Source: Streptomyces bohaiensis
GTDB lineage: Bacteria > Actinomycetota > Actinomycetes > Streptomycetales > Streptomycetaceae
Assembly: GCF_012033785.1 (NCBI RefSeq)
Contig: NZ_JAAVJC010000025.1
Coordinates: 1 to 35,836, forward strand
Length of the DNA stretch: 35,836 nucleotides
Direction of reading: 5' to 3'
The notes beneath the pieces are model-generated. The model was not told the origin of the DNA, ran no database searches, and saw only the letters and a program-made list of their open reading frames with translations. A program made the position numbers and the translations under genes. Below, in pieces: positions 7,440 through 15,361 of the stretch; the first letter of the stretch is position 1; each line of letters opens with the position of its first letter.

Positions 7440-9374
7440 TCAGGAAGTGCGGTGACGGGCCACCGCCGGGTCGAGGCCGCCGGCGAGGTAGCGGTCCCGG
7501 CAAGCGCGGCGCTGCACCTTGCCGCTGGTGGTCTTCGGCACCTTGCCCTGCCGGGTGAGGACGACGTCGTGGACCTCGATCCGGTGGCGTGCCTGCACCG
7601 CGAGTCGGATGGTGCGCAGCGCCGCCGCCGTGTCCAGCTCGCGTGCGCGCCGGGCGTCGAGCTCGCAGACGATGACCACGCCCTCGCCGTCCGTTCCGGG
7701 GGTGTCGACGGAGAAGGCCGCCACATGGCCGACCCGCGCCTCGGGCAGAGCGGCCTCCACCGTGCTCTCCAGGTCGACCGGGTAGTGGTTGGCACCGCGC
7801 ACGATGATCAGATCCTTGAGCCGGGCGGTTACGTAGAGCTGGCCGTCGTGGAGGAAGCCGAGGTCCCCGGTCCGCAGCCAGCGGGTGGTGGCCGTCGTCC
7901 GGACGGGGCCTTCCGCACCGAAGCCGCCGCCGGTGCCGGACCCGGCAGGCAAGCGGGCGCCGAAGGTGCGAGCTGTTTCCTCCGGCCGCTCCCAGTAGCC
8001 GTCGCAGACGTTGGGGCCGGCCACCCAGACCTCGCCGACGGCGCCGTCGGCGAGTGCCTCACCGGAGCCCGGGTCGGCCACCGCGACGTGCTGCTCCCAG
8101 ACCTGGCCGCAGGCGACCAGCGACACCGCGCCGGGGGTGTCCTGGGCAACGGGAACGGCCTTGCCCGCGTTGAGCGCGTCCCGGTCGAAGCTCCCGGTGA
8201 CCGCGCCGCCCTGCGGTGACCCCAGGGTGACGGCGAGGGTGGCCTCGGCCAGGCCGTAGCCGGGGCAGTGCGCGGCCGGGTCGAAGCCGTGGGGACGGTA
8301 GGTGTCGGTGAAACGGTGGAGCGATGCGGCGCGGATGGGCTCGGCGCCGTTGACGACGTGCCGCAACGAGGACAGGTCGAGCCCCTCCCGCTGCTCGGGC
8401 GTCACGCGGGACACCGCGAAGTCCAGCCCGAAGTTGGGTGAGGCGGAGGTGCGGGCGCGGTGGCGCGAGATGAGCTCCAGCCAGCGGACCGGGCGGTGCA
8501 CGAAGGCGTAGGGCGCCATGTAGACCCCGTGCGCCCCGGCGGAGAGCGGCATGGACGCGCCGAGGACCAGCCCCATGTCGTGGAAGAACGGCAACCAGCT
8601 GACCTGGGTCTCCTCGGTACCGAGCCGGGTGAAGGACCGCAGCTGCGCCGTCGCGACGCGCAGGTTGTCGTGGGTGACGACGACACCGGCAGGCCGACGG
8701 GTGGAGCCGGAGGTGTACTGCAGGTAGGCGGGCGCGTGGGGGTCGAGCGGGCGCGGGTCCTGCGGCTCCCCCCTACCCGCCTCCTCGACGGTGAGTACGG
8801 TGCCGCTGCCCGGCATGCCGGGTTCGGCCAGATCCGCGACCAGCTCTGCCAGCGGCTGTTCGGTGAGGGTGGCGGCGGGTGCGCAGTCGGCGAGGACGGC
8901 GGTGAGCTTGCTGTTGTCCTGCCGGATGTCGGGGGCGTGCAGCGGCACCCCGATGACCCCGGCGTACTGGCAGGCGAGGAAGGCGGCGAGGTAGTCGAGC
9001 CCCTGCGGCAGGACGATGGCGACGCGGTCGCCGGGACCGGCGTGCGCCGAGACCGCGCGGGCGAGGACCCGGGCCCGATGGTCGAGGGCGGCGTACGTCC
9101 AGGTGCGTTCGACCCCCTCCCGCTCCTGGGAGTGGTCGACGTACGTGCAGGCGGGGGCGTCGGGCCGGGTGCGGGCCCAGTGGGCGACGCGGGACGGGAA
9201 CAGCAGGTCGTCGGCGGGGCCGTGCCGGTCGGCGACCGGCGTGCCGGACGCGCCCCGGGAGCGGTGGCCCGGGCCGGTGGTGGTGTCGGGGGTGGTGTCG
9301 GTGGTCATCGTGACGGCCTTTCGCTCACCGATGGATGTGGCGGTTCGGGGCGCCCTGGTGTCGACCGCGGTCAT
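7440..9374 (-). CDS. Fatty acyl-AMP ligase (FAAL)
   Basis: A 644-residue ANL-superfamily adenylating enzyme. The FAAL-type core is visible in order: the P-loop-like QYTSGSTRRPAGVVVTHDN, SWLPFFHDMGLVLG, NGAEPIR, YGLAEATLAVT, RTGDLGFLHDG, and the C-terminal TTSGKVQRR with its catalytic Lys region. It should activate a free fatty acid as acyl-AMP and load it on an ACP, giving the starter for the PKS. I use the ATG at 9372-9374, which overlaps the P450 stop (ATGA) like most junctions here. An internal ATG at 9308, preceded by GAAAGG, would give a 22-residue shorter protein and is a real alternative. Chain length of the substrate cannot be inferred. Confidence 0.93.
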   Translation of the reverse strand: MTAVDTRAPRTATSIGERKAVTMTTDTTPDTTTGPGHRSRGASGTPVADRHGPADDLLFPSRVAHWARTRPDAPACTYVDHSQEREGVERTWTYAALDHRARVLARAVSAHAGPGDRVAIVLPQGLDYLAAFLACQYAGVIGVPLHAPDIRQDNSKLTAVLADCAPAATLTEQPLAELVADLAEPGMPGSGTVLTVEEAGRGEPQDPRPLDPHAPAYLQYTSGSTRRPAGVVVTHDNLRVATAQLRSFTRLGTEETQVSWLPFFHDMGLVLGASMPLSAGAHGVYMAPYAFVHRPVRWLELISRHRARTSASPNFGLDFAVSRVTPEQREGLDLSSLRHVVNGAEPIRAASLHRFTDTYRPHGFDPAAHCPGYGLAEATLAVTLGSPQGGAVTGSFDRDALNAGKAVPVAQDTPGAVSLVACGQVWEQHVAVADPGSGEALADGAVGEVWVAGPNVCDGYWERPEETARTFGARLPAGSGTGGGFGAEGPVRTTATTRWLRTGDLGFLHDGQLYVTARLKDLIIVRGANHYPVDLESTVEAALPEARVGHVAAFSVDTPGTDGEGVVIVCELDARRARELDTAAALRTIRLAVQARHRIEVHDVVLTRQGKVPKTTSGKVQRRACRDRYLAGGLDPAVARHRTS

Positions 9375-10744
9375 CGGGCGGGAGCGGTGCGGTGGCGCAC
9401 CCGGGCCCGGACCCCGTCGCGGGGGCGGAGGTTGATGAGGAGCAGGGGTTCGACCGGCGGCTGCGGCAGCAGCTCGACGTCGAGGCGCTGGGTCATGGTG
9501 GCCGTGAGCAACTGGCCCTCCATGAGCGCGAGGTGACTGCCCACGCAGACGTGCTTACCGGTCCCGAAGGGCAGGTAGGCCTGGCGCGGCAGCGCGTGCT
9601 CGCGCTCCTTGGTGAAGCGGTCGGGATCGAACCGCTCGGGCTCCGGGTAGAGGTCGGGGCTCCGGTGCAGCGTATGGATCGCCAGGAAGATCATCGTGCC
9701 GCGGGCGATGCGACACCCGCCGATGACGGTGTCCCGCACCGCGGTGCGCAGCATCACGGCTGCGGGCGGGTAGAGCCGCATCGCCTCCTTGAAGACCTGG
9801 AGGCTGTAGGGCAGTTGCTTGAGATCCTCGAACGTCGCCGGCCGGCCGCCCAGGACGCGGTCCACCTCCTCCCGGACCCGGGCGTGCGCCTCCGGGTGGC
9901 GCGCCAGGAGGTAGAGGGCCCAGGTCTGCGCGTCGGCGGAGGTCTCCTGCGAGGCGCCCCAGATGGTGAGGGTCTCGTCCAGCAGCTGCCGGTCGTCCAT
10001 CACGGCCCCGTCCTCGTACCTGGCGTTCATCAGAACCGTCAGCAGGTCCTGCACCGGGTCGTCCGCCGAGCGGCGCTCCTGGATGAAGGCGTCGATGCGG
10101 CCCCGGATGTAGTCGATCCGGGTGCGGGCCCGCAGGTTGCGCGGGGTGGGGACCGACAGCGGGAGCACGACGAGGCGGGTGAGGGCGTGCATCTCCCATT
10201 CGAAGACTCCGGTGATCGCCTCGGCCAGCGCCCGGTCGTCCCGGATACGGGTGGAGAACAGCAGCCGCGAGACGATGTTCATCGTGAGGGTGTTCATCTC
10301 GTCGAGAAGATCGACCTCGGTGTCCTCGGACCACCCCGCGAGAGCGTGTTCCGCCTCCGCGACGACGGCGTCGGCATGGCGGGCGATGCGACGCGGTGTG
10401 AAGTGCGGCAGTATCAGCTTGCGCTGCCGCGCGTGCAGGTCGCCCTCGCTGATCAGCAGCCCACGCCCCATCACGGGGGTGATCGCCCTGACCTGGCGCT
10501 CCCCCTTGTCGAAGTCCGCGGCGCGTTCGATCAGCACCTCCCGGACCGTCTCCGGGGAGCTGGCGACCGCGGCACGCTGGTGGGCGATGCGGAAGCCCGC
10601 GATACCCGGGGACTCACGGGCGATGTGGCCGACCAGTCCGAGCAGGTCGCGGCGGAGGGCACGGGCGTGCCCGATCAGCGGGGCGCCCGGTATCTCGGGC
10701 AGCGGTCGGCCCGCGGGTGCGGTGGGCGGGTGGATGGTGCTCAT
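9371..10744 (-). CDS. Cytochrome P450
   Basis: A 457-residue soluble P450. The heme-ligand loop is FGTGKHVCVG with Cys400. The ExxR pair is Glu320/Arg323, and the I-helix has the acid-alcohol pair Glu267-Thr268 in GASQETSA. The proline-rich N-terminus PEIPGAPLIGH is typical. No membrane anchor is seen. The general look is that of bacterial fatty-acid or lipid P450s, but the substrate cannot be assigned. In this operon it probably oxidises the alkyl chain, or acts after release. The ATG overlaps the thioesterase stop. No ferredoxin or reductase gene is in the window, so redox partners must come from elsewhere. Confidence 0.95.
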   Translation of the reverse strand: MSTIHPPTAPAGRPLPEIPGAPLIGHARALRRDLLGLVGHIARESPGIAGFRIAHQRAAVASSPETVREVLIERAADFDKGERQVRAITPVMGRGLLISEGDLHARQRKLILPHFTPRRIARHADAVVAEAEHALAGWSEDTEVDLLDEMNTLTMNIVSRLLFSTRIRDDRALAEAITGVFEWEMHALTRLVVLPLSVPTPRNLRARTRIDYIRGRIDAFIQERRSADDPVQDLLTVLMNARYEDGAVMDDRQLLDETLTIWGASQETSADAQTWALYLLARHPEAHARVREEVDRVLGGRPATFEDLKQLPYSLQVFKEAMRLYPPAAVMLRTAVRDTVIGGCRIARGTMIFLAIHTLHRSPDLYPEPERFDPDRFTKEREHALPRQAYLPFGTGKHVCVGSHLALMEGQLLTATMTQRLDVELLPQPPVEPLLLINLRPRDGVRARVRHRTAPAR

Positions 10745-11496
10745 CGGGACGACTCCTCGGCCGCTCTTCGCAGGAGCGGGGGCAGGTGGACGAGAGGGGC
10801 GAAGTGACCGCCGGGCACCGTGTGGACGGTGGTGGGCCCCGTGGTGTGCCGGGCCCACGCCGTCGTACCGACCGCGGTCGTCACGGGGTCCCCCGATGCG
10901 TCCACGACGAGGACCGGAACGTCCGGCAACGGCCCGGGGCTGTGGCGGTACCGGTCGTGCAGGTCGAGGTCGGCGCGCAGCCGTCCCCCGATCAGTCGCG
11001 CGGCATCCCGGTCGGCCAGCATCTCTGGCGGCACGCCGCCCCAGCGGGCCGCAGCCCACTCCAGGAGAGCGACCGGGTCCTCGGGGCGTTCCTCGGGACG
11101 TGTCGGCCCCGGAGCGTCGCGCCCACTGACCACGAGTCGGGCCACAGGACGGCCGGCGTGCCGCAGCAGCCGGGTGACCTCGTAGGCCAGCAGGGCGCCC
11201 ATGCTGTGACCGACCAGGGTCAGCGGCCCGGGGCCGGCAGGGACGGCATGCGCGGTCTCCCCGACCAGGCTCACCCAGTCGGCATCGCTGCCCGGCGCCA
11301 GTCCGTTGCCGGCCCAGGTGGGGGCCGCGAACAGCGTGTAGCGGTCGGCCAGCCGGTTGACCCACGGACGGAACACCGCCCGCGAGGCGCCGGCGTGTCC
11401 GAAGCAGACCAGCCGGTGCTCGCCGTCACCTCCGAGCCGCCGCAACCGCTCACCCAGCAGGGGCCCGGGGGGACGTGCCGTTCGGGCCCGGGTCAC
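10741..11496 (-). CDS. Type II thioesterase
   Basis: A 251-residue alpha/beta-hydrolase. The nucleophile is Ser98 in LVGHSMGALLAYE, the acid is probably Asp203 in VVDASGDPVT, and the base is His231 in VPGGHFAP. The N-terminal CFGHAGASRAVFRPW matches the oxyanion region of type II thioesterases. Such enzymes clear stalled or wrongly primed acyl groups from carrier proteins and are not normally the release step. Here release is better explained by the reductase domain upstream. The GTG start overlaps the desaturase stop (GTGA); upstream in-frame codons are not homologous. Confidence 0.93.
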   Translation of the reverse strand: MTRARTARPPGPLLGERLRRLGGDGEHRLVCFGHAGASRAVFRPWVNRLADRYTLFAAPTWAGNGLAPGSDADWVSLVGETAHAVPAGPGPLTLVGHSMGALLAYEVTRLLRHAGRPVARLVVSGRDAPGPTRPEERPEDPVALLEWAAARWGGVPPEMLADRDAARLIGGRLRADLDLHDRYRHSPGPLPDVPVLVVDASGDPVTTAVGTTAWARHTTGPTTVHTVPGGHFAPLVHLPPLLRRAAEESSR

Positions 11497-12647
11497 CGGA
11501 CACCCCCGGCCTCGGGTGCCGTGCGCGGGCGCAGCGGAAGGATGGCGCCGGCGCGTCGGTGCGCGCGGCAGGAGTGCCACAGCTCGCGGAGCGACCGGGC
11601 CATCCCCGGGCTCTCGGTGAGCCGGTAGGCGGAATCCGCGGGCAGCGCGGTCACCAGCCGTCGATGTGCGGCGCCGTAGGCGTGGTACGGGAGCCCCGGC
11701 ATCAGGTGGTGGAGCGCGTGCAGCCGCAGCCCCACGGGGGCCCAGAGTTCGGCGAGCCACCGGTTGCGCGGGTAGTTGACCGTGTCGAGCATCTGCTCCA
11801 CGACGCTCATCTCCTCCTCGTTGCCCAGGTAGCGGTGGGCGGCGAGGATGCGCAGCGAGTTGGCGAGGGCGAGGACGGAGAAGACGGCGTACCACTGCAG
11901 GAGTCGTGAGACCGGGACGGCGCCGGACACGGCGAGCGCGGCCATGGCCCAGACGTAGACGGCTGCCGCCGCCTCCTGCGCCGCCCAGGAGGCGCGCTCA
12001 CGACGCCCCACCGGCTGCCGGCCCTGGTACTCCAGGTCGAGCTTGATGGTGGAGAGGCTGCGGTGGACCCGGCGCCGTAGCGGGGGGATGAGCCATCCGA
12101 GGGGCGCGAGCAGGCCGAACCGGACCGGCCCGAAGAACGGCAGAGCGAACGAACCCAGCACCACGACCACGCTGTGGCGGACCGAGAGCCGGGCCAACGG
12201 CAGGTACTCGGCGTCCCGTTCGGTGCCGTACAACTTCTTGTTGTGGTGCTCCCCGTGGCTCTCGTAGAGGAAGACAGGTGCCAGCAGCGGGATGCCGACC
12301 AGCACGTTCCACCCGATCCGGAAACCGCGCAGCGCCCGCTTGGCGCGGAAGTGCGCGATCTCATGGATGAAAGCGAAGCAGCGGTAGAGGGCGAGGGCCG
12401 CGACGAGGGAGCAGAGCAGCCCGGCGGGGCTGAGCAGACCGAGCGGTCCGGCCGCCCAGAACGCGGTGACACCGACTGCGAGGCTGAGCAGGAAGTCGGT
12501 CCAGTAGATCCACACCCGGTGGCCGAAGAGGTCGCGGACGTGCCGGTGCGCTTCCTGGACGCTGAAGGACCGGCCGGCGTCGTATCGGGCACGTTCAGCG
12601 GCCAGGGGGGCGACGGCTGCGTTGTTCGTCGCCGGTGCCGCGGTCAT
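11493..12647 (-). CDS. Membrane fatty acid desaturase family protein
   Basis: A 384-residue integral membrane di-iron enzyme. Three histidine boxes are visible: HEIAH (His95/His99), HGEHH (His131-His135) and HALHH (His310-His314), plus His271 in AAHRYLGN. Hydrophobic segments lie near 45-90, 110-130, 155-190 and 225-265. Relatives introduce double bonds in acyl chains, and in the jamaicamide-type JamA/JamB/JamC system make terminal alkynes or alkenes on an ACP. The adjacent acyl-AMP ligase and ACPs fit that logic, but hydroxylase activity is also possible for this fold. The ATG at 12645-12647 overlaps the stop of the fusion gene. Regiochemistry is not predictable. Confidence 0.92.
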   Translation of the reverse strand: MTAAPATNNAAVAPLAAERARYDAGRSFSVQEAHRHVRDLFGHRVWIYWTDFLLSLAVGVTAFWAAGPLGLLSPAGLLCSLVAALALYRCFAFIHEIAHFRAKRALRGFRIGWNVLVGIPLLAPVFLYESHGEHHNKKLYGTERDAEYLPLARLSVRHSVVVVLGSFALPFFGPVRFGLLAPLGWLIPPLRRRVHRSLSTIKLDLEYQGRQPVGRRERASWAAQEAAAAVYVWAMAALAVSGAVPVSRLLQWYAVFSVLALANSLRILAAHRYLGNEEEMSVVEQMLDTVNYPRNRWLAELWAPVGLRLHALHHLMPGLPYHAYGAAHRRLVTALPADSAYRLTESPGMARSLRELWHSCRAHRRAGAILPLRPRTAPEAGGVR

Positions 12648-15361
12648 CCTGCCGCCCCTTCGGCGCCGTCGGCCACGGTCCCGGTCCCGGTCCCGGTCCC
12701 GGAAAGCGTGCGCACCCCGGAGGCCTCGCGGCCGCGGACCTCTCGCCACAGCTGCAGGTCGGCCACGGCGAAGCCGTGCAGCTCCGCGAGGTCCCGCAGC
12801 CGGGCCGTGCGCTTCTCCTCGAGCTTCGGCCCGACGCTGGCCAGCGAGGGGTCCCGTTCCAGCGCGACGAGGGTGGCCTCCACCAGGCAGGCGTAGGACT
12901 GTCCGGGTTCCAGACCGAAGCGGACGCTGGGGCGTTGGCCGTCCGGCAGCGCGATGATGCCGCCGTCGAAGACGAACACGTCGGGACGGCTCTCGTGCAA
13001 CGGTGGCACGTTCGACGGCTCCGCGAGGTCGCAGACCACCGCGTCGGGGGCGAGGTCCTCGGCGCGCAGCACGCTGGTGGGGCTGGAGGTGGCCGTCACC
13101 ACGACGCCGGCGTCGGGGAGGAGCGCCGCAGCGTCGGTCCCCAGCGCCACGAGACCGCGGGACAGCAGCTCCGCCGCGGCAGCCTCGTCGTCGTCGGTGC
13201 CCGCGACTGCCCGCGCCAGCGGCCCGGACCCGCCGGCACCCCGCACCGAGGCGGCCAGCAGGGCGAGTTCGGCCCGCAGCCTCACCATGGAGCGCTCCGG
13301 GGCGGCAGGGTTGCCCAGGAGGACGAGGCCCCCGACGGCGGGTGCGAGCAGGCGGGCGACCATGGAGCCGATGGCTCCGGCGGCGCCGACCACCGCGACA
13401 GTGGTCGCAGCGATGTCCCGTCCGCGGAGCTCGGCGGCTCGCAGTACGCCGTGCGCGCCGGCAGCGGCGGTGAAGGAGTTGCCGGTGGTGACGGGGACCG
13501 GAAGCCCGGTCAGCGCGGTCGCGTTGGCCGTCACCACCGAGGTGTAGGCGCCGAGCCCGACCAGTTCGGCACCGCGCTCGGCTGCCAGGGCCACAGCCTC
13601 AGTCACCACGCGGGTCGCCCGGTCCGGCGGCAGGTCCAGCAGCCTCTCGGCGGTGTAGGGCAGTCCGATCAGCTCGCAGTGCGCCGCAGCGCCCGTCCGC
13701 GAGACGGTGCGGAAGCCGCCCACCACGAACGACGCAGGGTTGAGAACGCAACTGGCCGCGTCGAAGCGGGAGATCAGCTCCTCGACCTGCTGGGAGTCCA
13801 GCTCCCCGGTGCTGGGGTCGAGGTCGCGGAAGCTGTCGGTGTCGAGGGGGTGGACGACGAAGGCGAAGCGTGAGTCACCGGGCGCCGGTGGCTCGTAGGA
13901 GGAGTGGTGACGGAACTCGGGCCTGCGGACACCCGATCCGGGTCGGTGGCCCGCAAGGTGGCCCACCAGCCCCACGGCGTCGTTGCGCCAGACGTGATCG
14001 ACCGCCCGCTCGAACCCTTCCAGGAACCGGTCGCACTGCTCCCCGGTCACGACCAAGGGCGGCTCGACGCGGACGACCCGGTTGCCGAAGAGGGTGGGCG
14101 CCACCCGGATGCCCTCGCGGCGCAGCAGGTTCCCGCAGAGCAGCATGCCGAGGTTCTCGTCGTGGGCCATGGCACCGATGAGGCCCTGGCCGCCGAAACC
14201 GTCTATCGCGTCGGAGAGCTCGACCCCCAGCAACAGTCCGCTGCCGCGCACGGCGGTGATCGCCCCGGGGTAGGCGTCGCGGATGTCCTCCAGACCGGCG
14301 CGCAACCGTTCGCCGTTCTCCCGCACCTGGCGCAGCAGCGCGCCGTCGTCGGCGGTCAGCAGGTCCAGCGTCCGCAGCCCGACCCGCGCCGCCAGGGCGC
14401 TGCCGGCGAAGGTCGAGGTGTGACGGAAGGCGAATCCCTCGGTGAGGAGATCGGCGCGCGTCAGCACCGCCGCGGTCGGAACCACACCCCCGCCGAGCGC
14501 CTTCGCCAGCGTCAGGATGTCGGGCACCACGTCGTGCTGCTCCGCGGCGAACAGGGTCCCCGTTCGGCCCAGCCCGGTCTGTACCTCGTCCAGCACGAGC
14601 AGCACTCCGTGCTCCGCGCACAGCCGCCCGGCCTCGGCCAGGTAACCGGCCGGGGCGACGTTGACGCCGCCCTCGCCCTGGATCGCCTCCACGACGAAGG
14701 CCGCGGTGGTCGCACCGTGCTGCGCCAGCGCTGCGGCCAGCGCCGTGGTGTCGCCGTAGGGAACCCGGCTGAACCCGGTGAGCGGCGCGCCGAACTCGGC
14801 CTGGTACTCGCTGCGTCCGGTGGCGGACAGCGCGGCCAGTGTCTTGCCGTGGAAACCACTGTCGGTGGAGAGGATGCCGAGGCGGCCGGTCGCCGAGCGG
14901 GCCAGCTTGATAGCCACCTCCACGGACTCGGCCCCGCTGTTGGCGAACACCACACGGTCCAGGCCCTGCGGGGCGATCCCCGCCAACCGGCCGGCGAGTT
15001 CGCCCGCGGCGCCGAGCAGCGAGGGCTGTACGAACCCCGGCTCCTCGCGGCGGTGGGTCTCGGCGACCGCCTCCCAGATCGCGGGCGGACTGTGGCCGAA
15101 CGGCAGGGAGCCGTACCCGGCGGTGAAGTCGAGGTACTCGTTGCCTTCGGCGTCCCAGAGGAGGCAGCCCCGCCCGCGGGTGTACTCCACGTCGATGCCT
15201 GCGCCGTGCAACATCGACGCGAGGTCGGGATTGACGTGGCGGGAGAAGGGGTGGTCTGCGGTGGCCCTTCGGGTCCCCGGAGCGGGGCCCGTGGCGCGTC
15301 GTTCGCGCAGGAGCCTCTCCAGGTGGGCCCGGCGGGTGTCCGCCCGGTGCGGTGTACTCAT
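12644..15361 (-). CDS. Class III aminotransferase fused to acyl-ACP-reductase-like domain
   Basis: A 905-residue fusion. Residues about 35-460 are a PLP-dependent class III aminotransferase (NSGAESVEVAIKLA, LDEVQTGLGRTG with Asp258, and the PLP lysine Lys287 in TLAKALGGG). Residues about 495-880 resemble cyanobacterial acyl-ACP reductases: GLGAYTSVVTANA, VTTGNSFTAAAG, a Rossmann loop VVGAAGAIGS (Gly659-Gly665), FDGGIIALPDG, and Cys825 in YACLVEATLVALE, aligned with the acyl-enzyme cysteine of that family. Together they would reduce an ACP thioester to an aldehyde and transaminate it to a primary amine. TamH of tambjamine biosynthesis is a functional parallel. The C-terminus has a Gly-Thr repeat. 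The ATG overlaps the PKS stop. Confidence 0.88.
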   Translation of the reverse strand: MSTPHRADTRRAHLERLLRERRATGPAPGTRRATADHPFSRHVNPDLASMLHGAGIDVEYTRGRGCLLWDAEGNEYLDFTAGYGSLPFGHSPPAIWEAVAETHRREEPGFVQPSLLGAAGELAGRLAGIAPQGLDRVVFANSGAESVEVAIKLARSATGRLGILSTDSGFHGKTLAALSATGRSEYQAEFGAPLTGFSRVPYGDTTALAAALAQHGATTAAFVVEAIQGEGGVNVAPAGYLAEAGRLCAEHGVLLVLDEVQTGLGRTGTLFAAEQHDVVPDILTLAKALGGGVVPTAAVLTRADLLTEGFAFRHTSTFAGSALAARVGLRTLDLLTADDGALLRQVRENGERLRAGLEDIRDAYPGAITAVRGSGLLLGVELSDAIDGFGGQGLIGAMAHDENLGMLLCGNLLRREGIRVAPTLFGNRVVRVEPPLVVTGEQCDRFLEGFERAVDHVWRNDAVGLVGHLAGHRPGSGVRRPEFRHHSSYEPPAPGDSRFAFVVHPLDTDSFRDLDPSTGELDSQQVEELISRFDAASCVLNPASFVVGGFRTVSRTGAAAHCELIGLPYTAERLLDLPPDRATRVVTEAVALAAERGAELVGLGAYTSVVTANATALTGLPVPVTTGNSFTAAAGAHGVLRAAELRGRDIAATTVAVVGAAGAIGSMVARLLAPAVGGLVLLGNPAAPERSMVRLRAELALLAASVRGAGGSGPLARAVAGTDDDEAAAAELLSRGLVALGTDAAALLPDAGVVVTATSSPTSVLRAEDLAPDAVVCDLAEPSNVPPLHESRPDVFVFDGGIIALPDGQRPSVRFGLEPGQSYACLVEATLVALERDPSLASVGPKLEEKRTARLRDLAELHGFAVADLQLWREVRGREASGVRTLSGTGTGTGTVADGAEGAAG
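12676..12702. repeat. Hexanucleotide repeat (CGGTCC) in the 3' end of the fusion gene
   Basis: Four tandem CGGTCC units plus a partial fifth encode a Gly-Thr repeat near the C-terminus of the aminotransferase-reductase. It lies beyond the conserved domain. Unit number could vary between strains without breaking the frame, since each unit is six bases. Confidence 0.8.

Noticed and set aside
10741..11496. Thioesterase as the chain-releasing enzyme
   Set aside because: It has type II thioesterase features and is a separate protein. The reductase-aminotransferase fusion better explains release, though hydrolytic release cannot be fully excluded.
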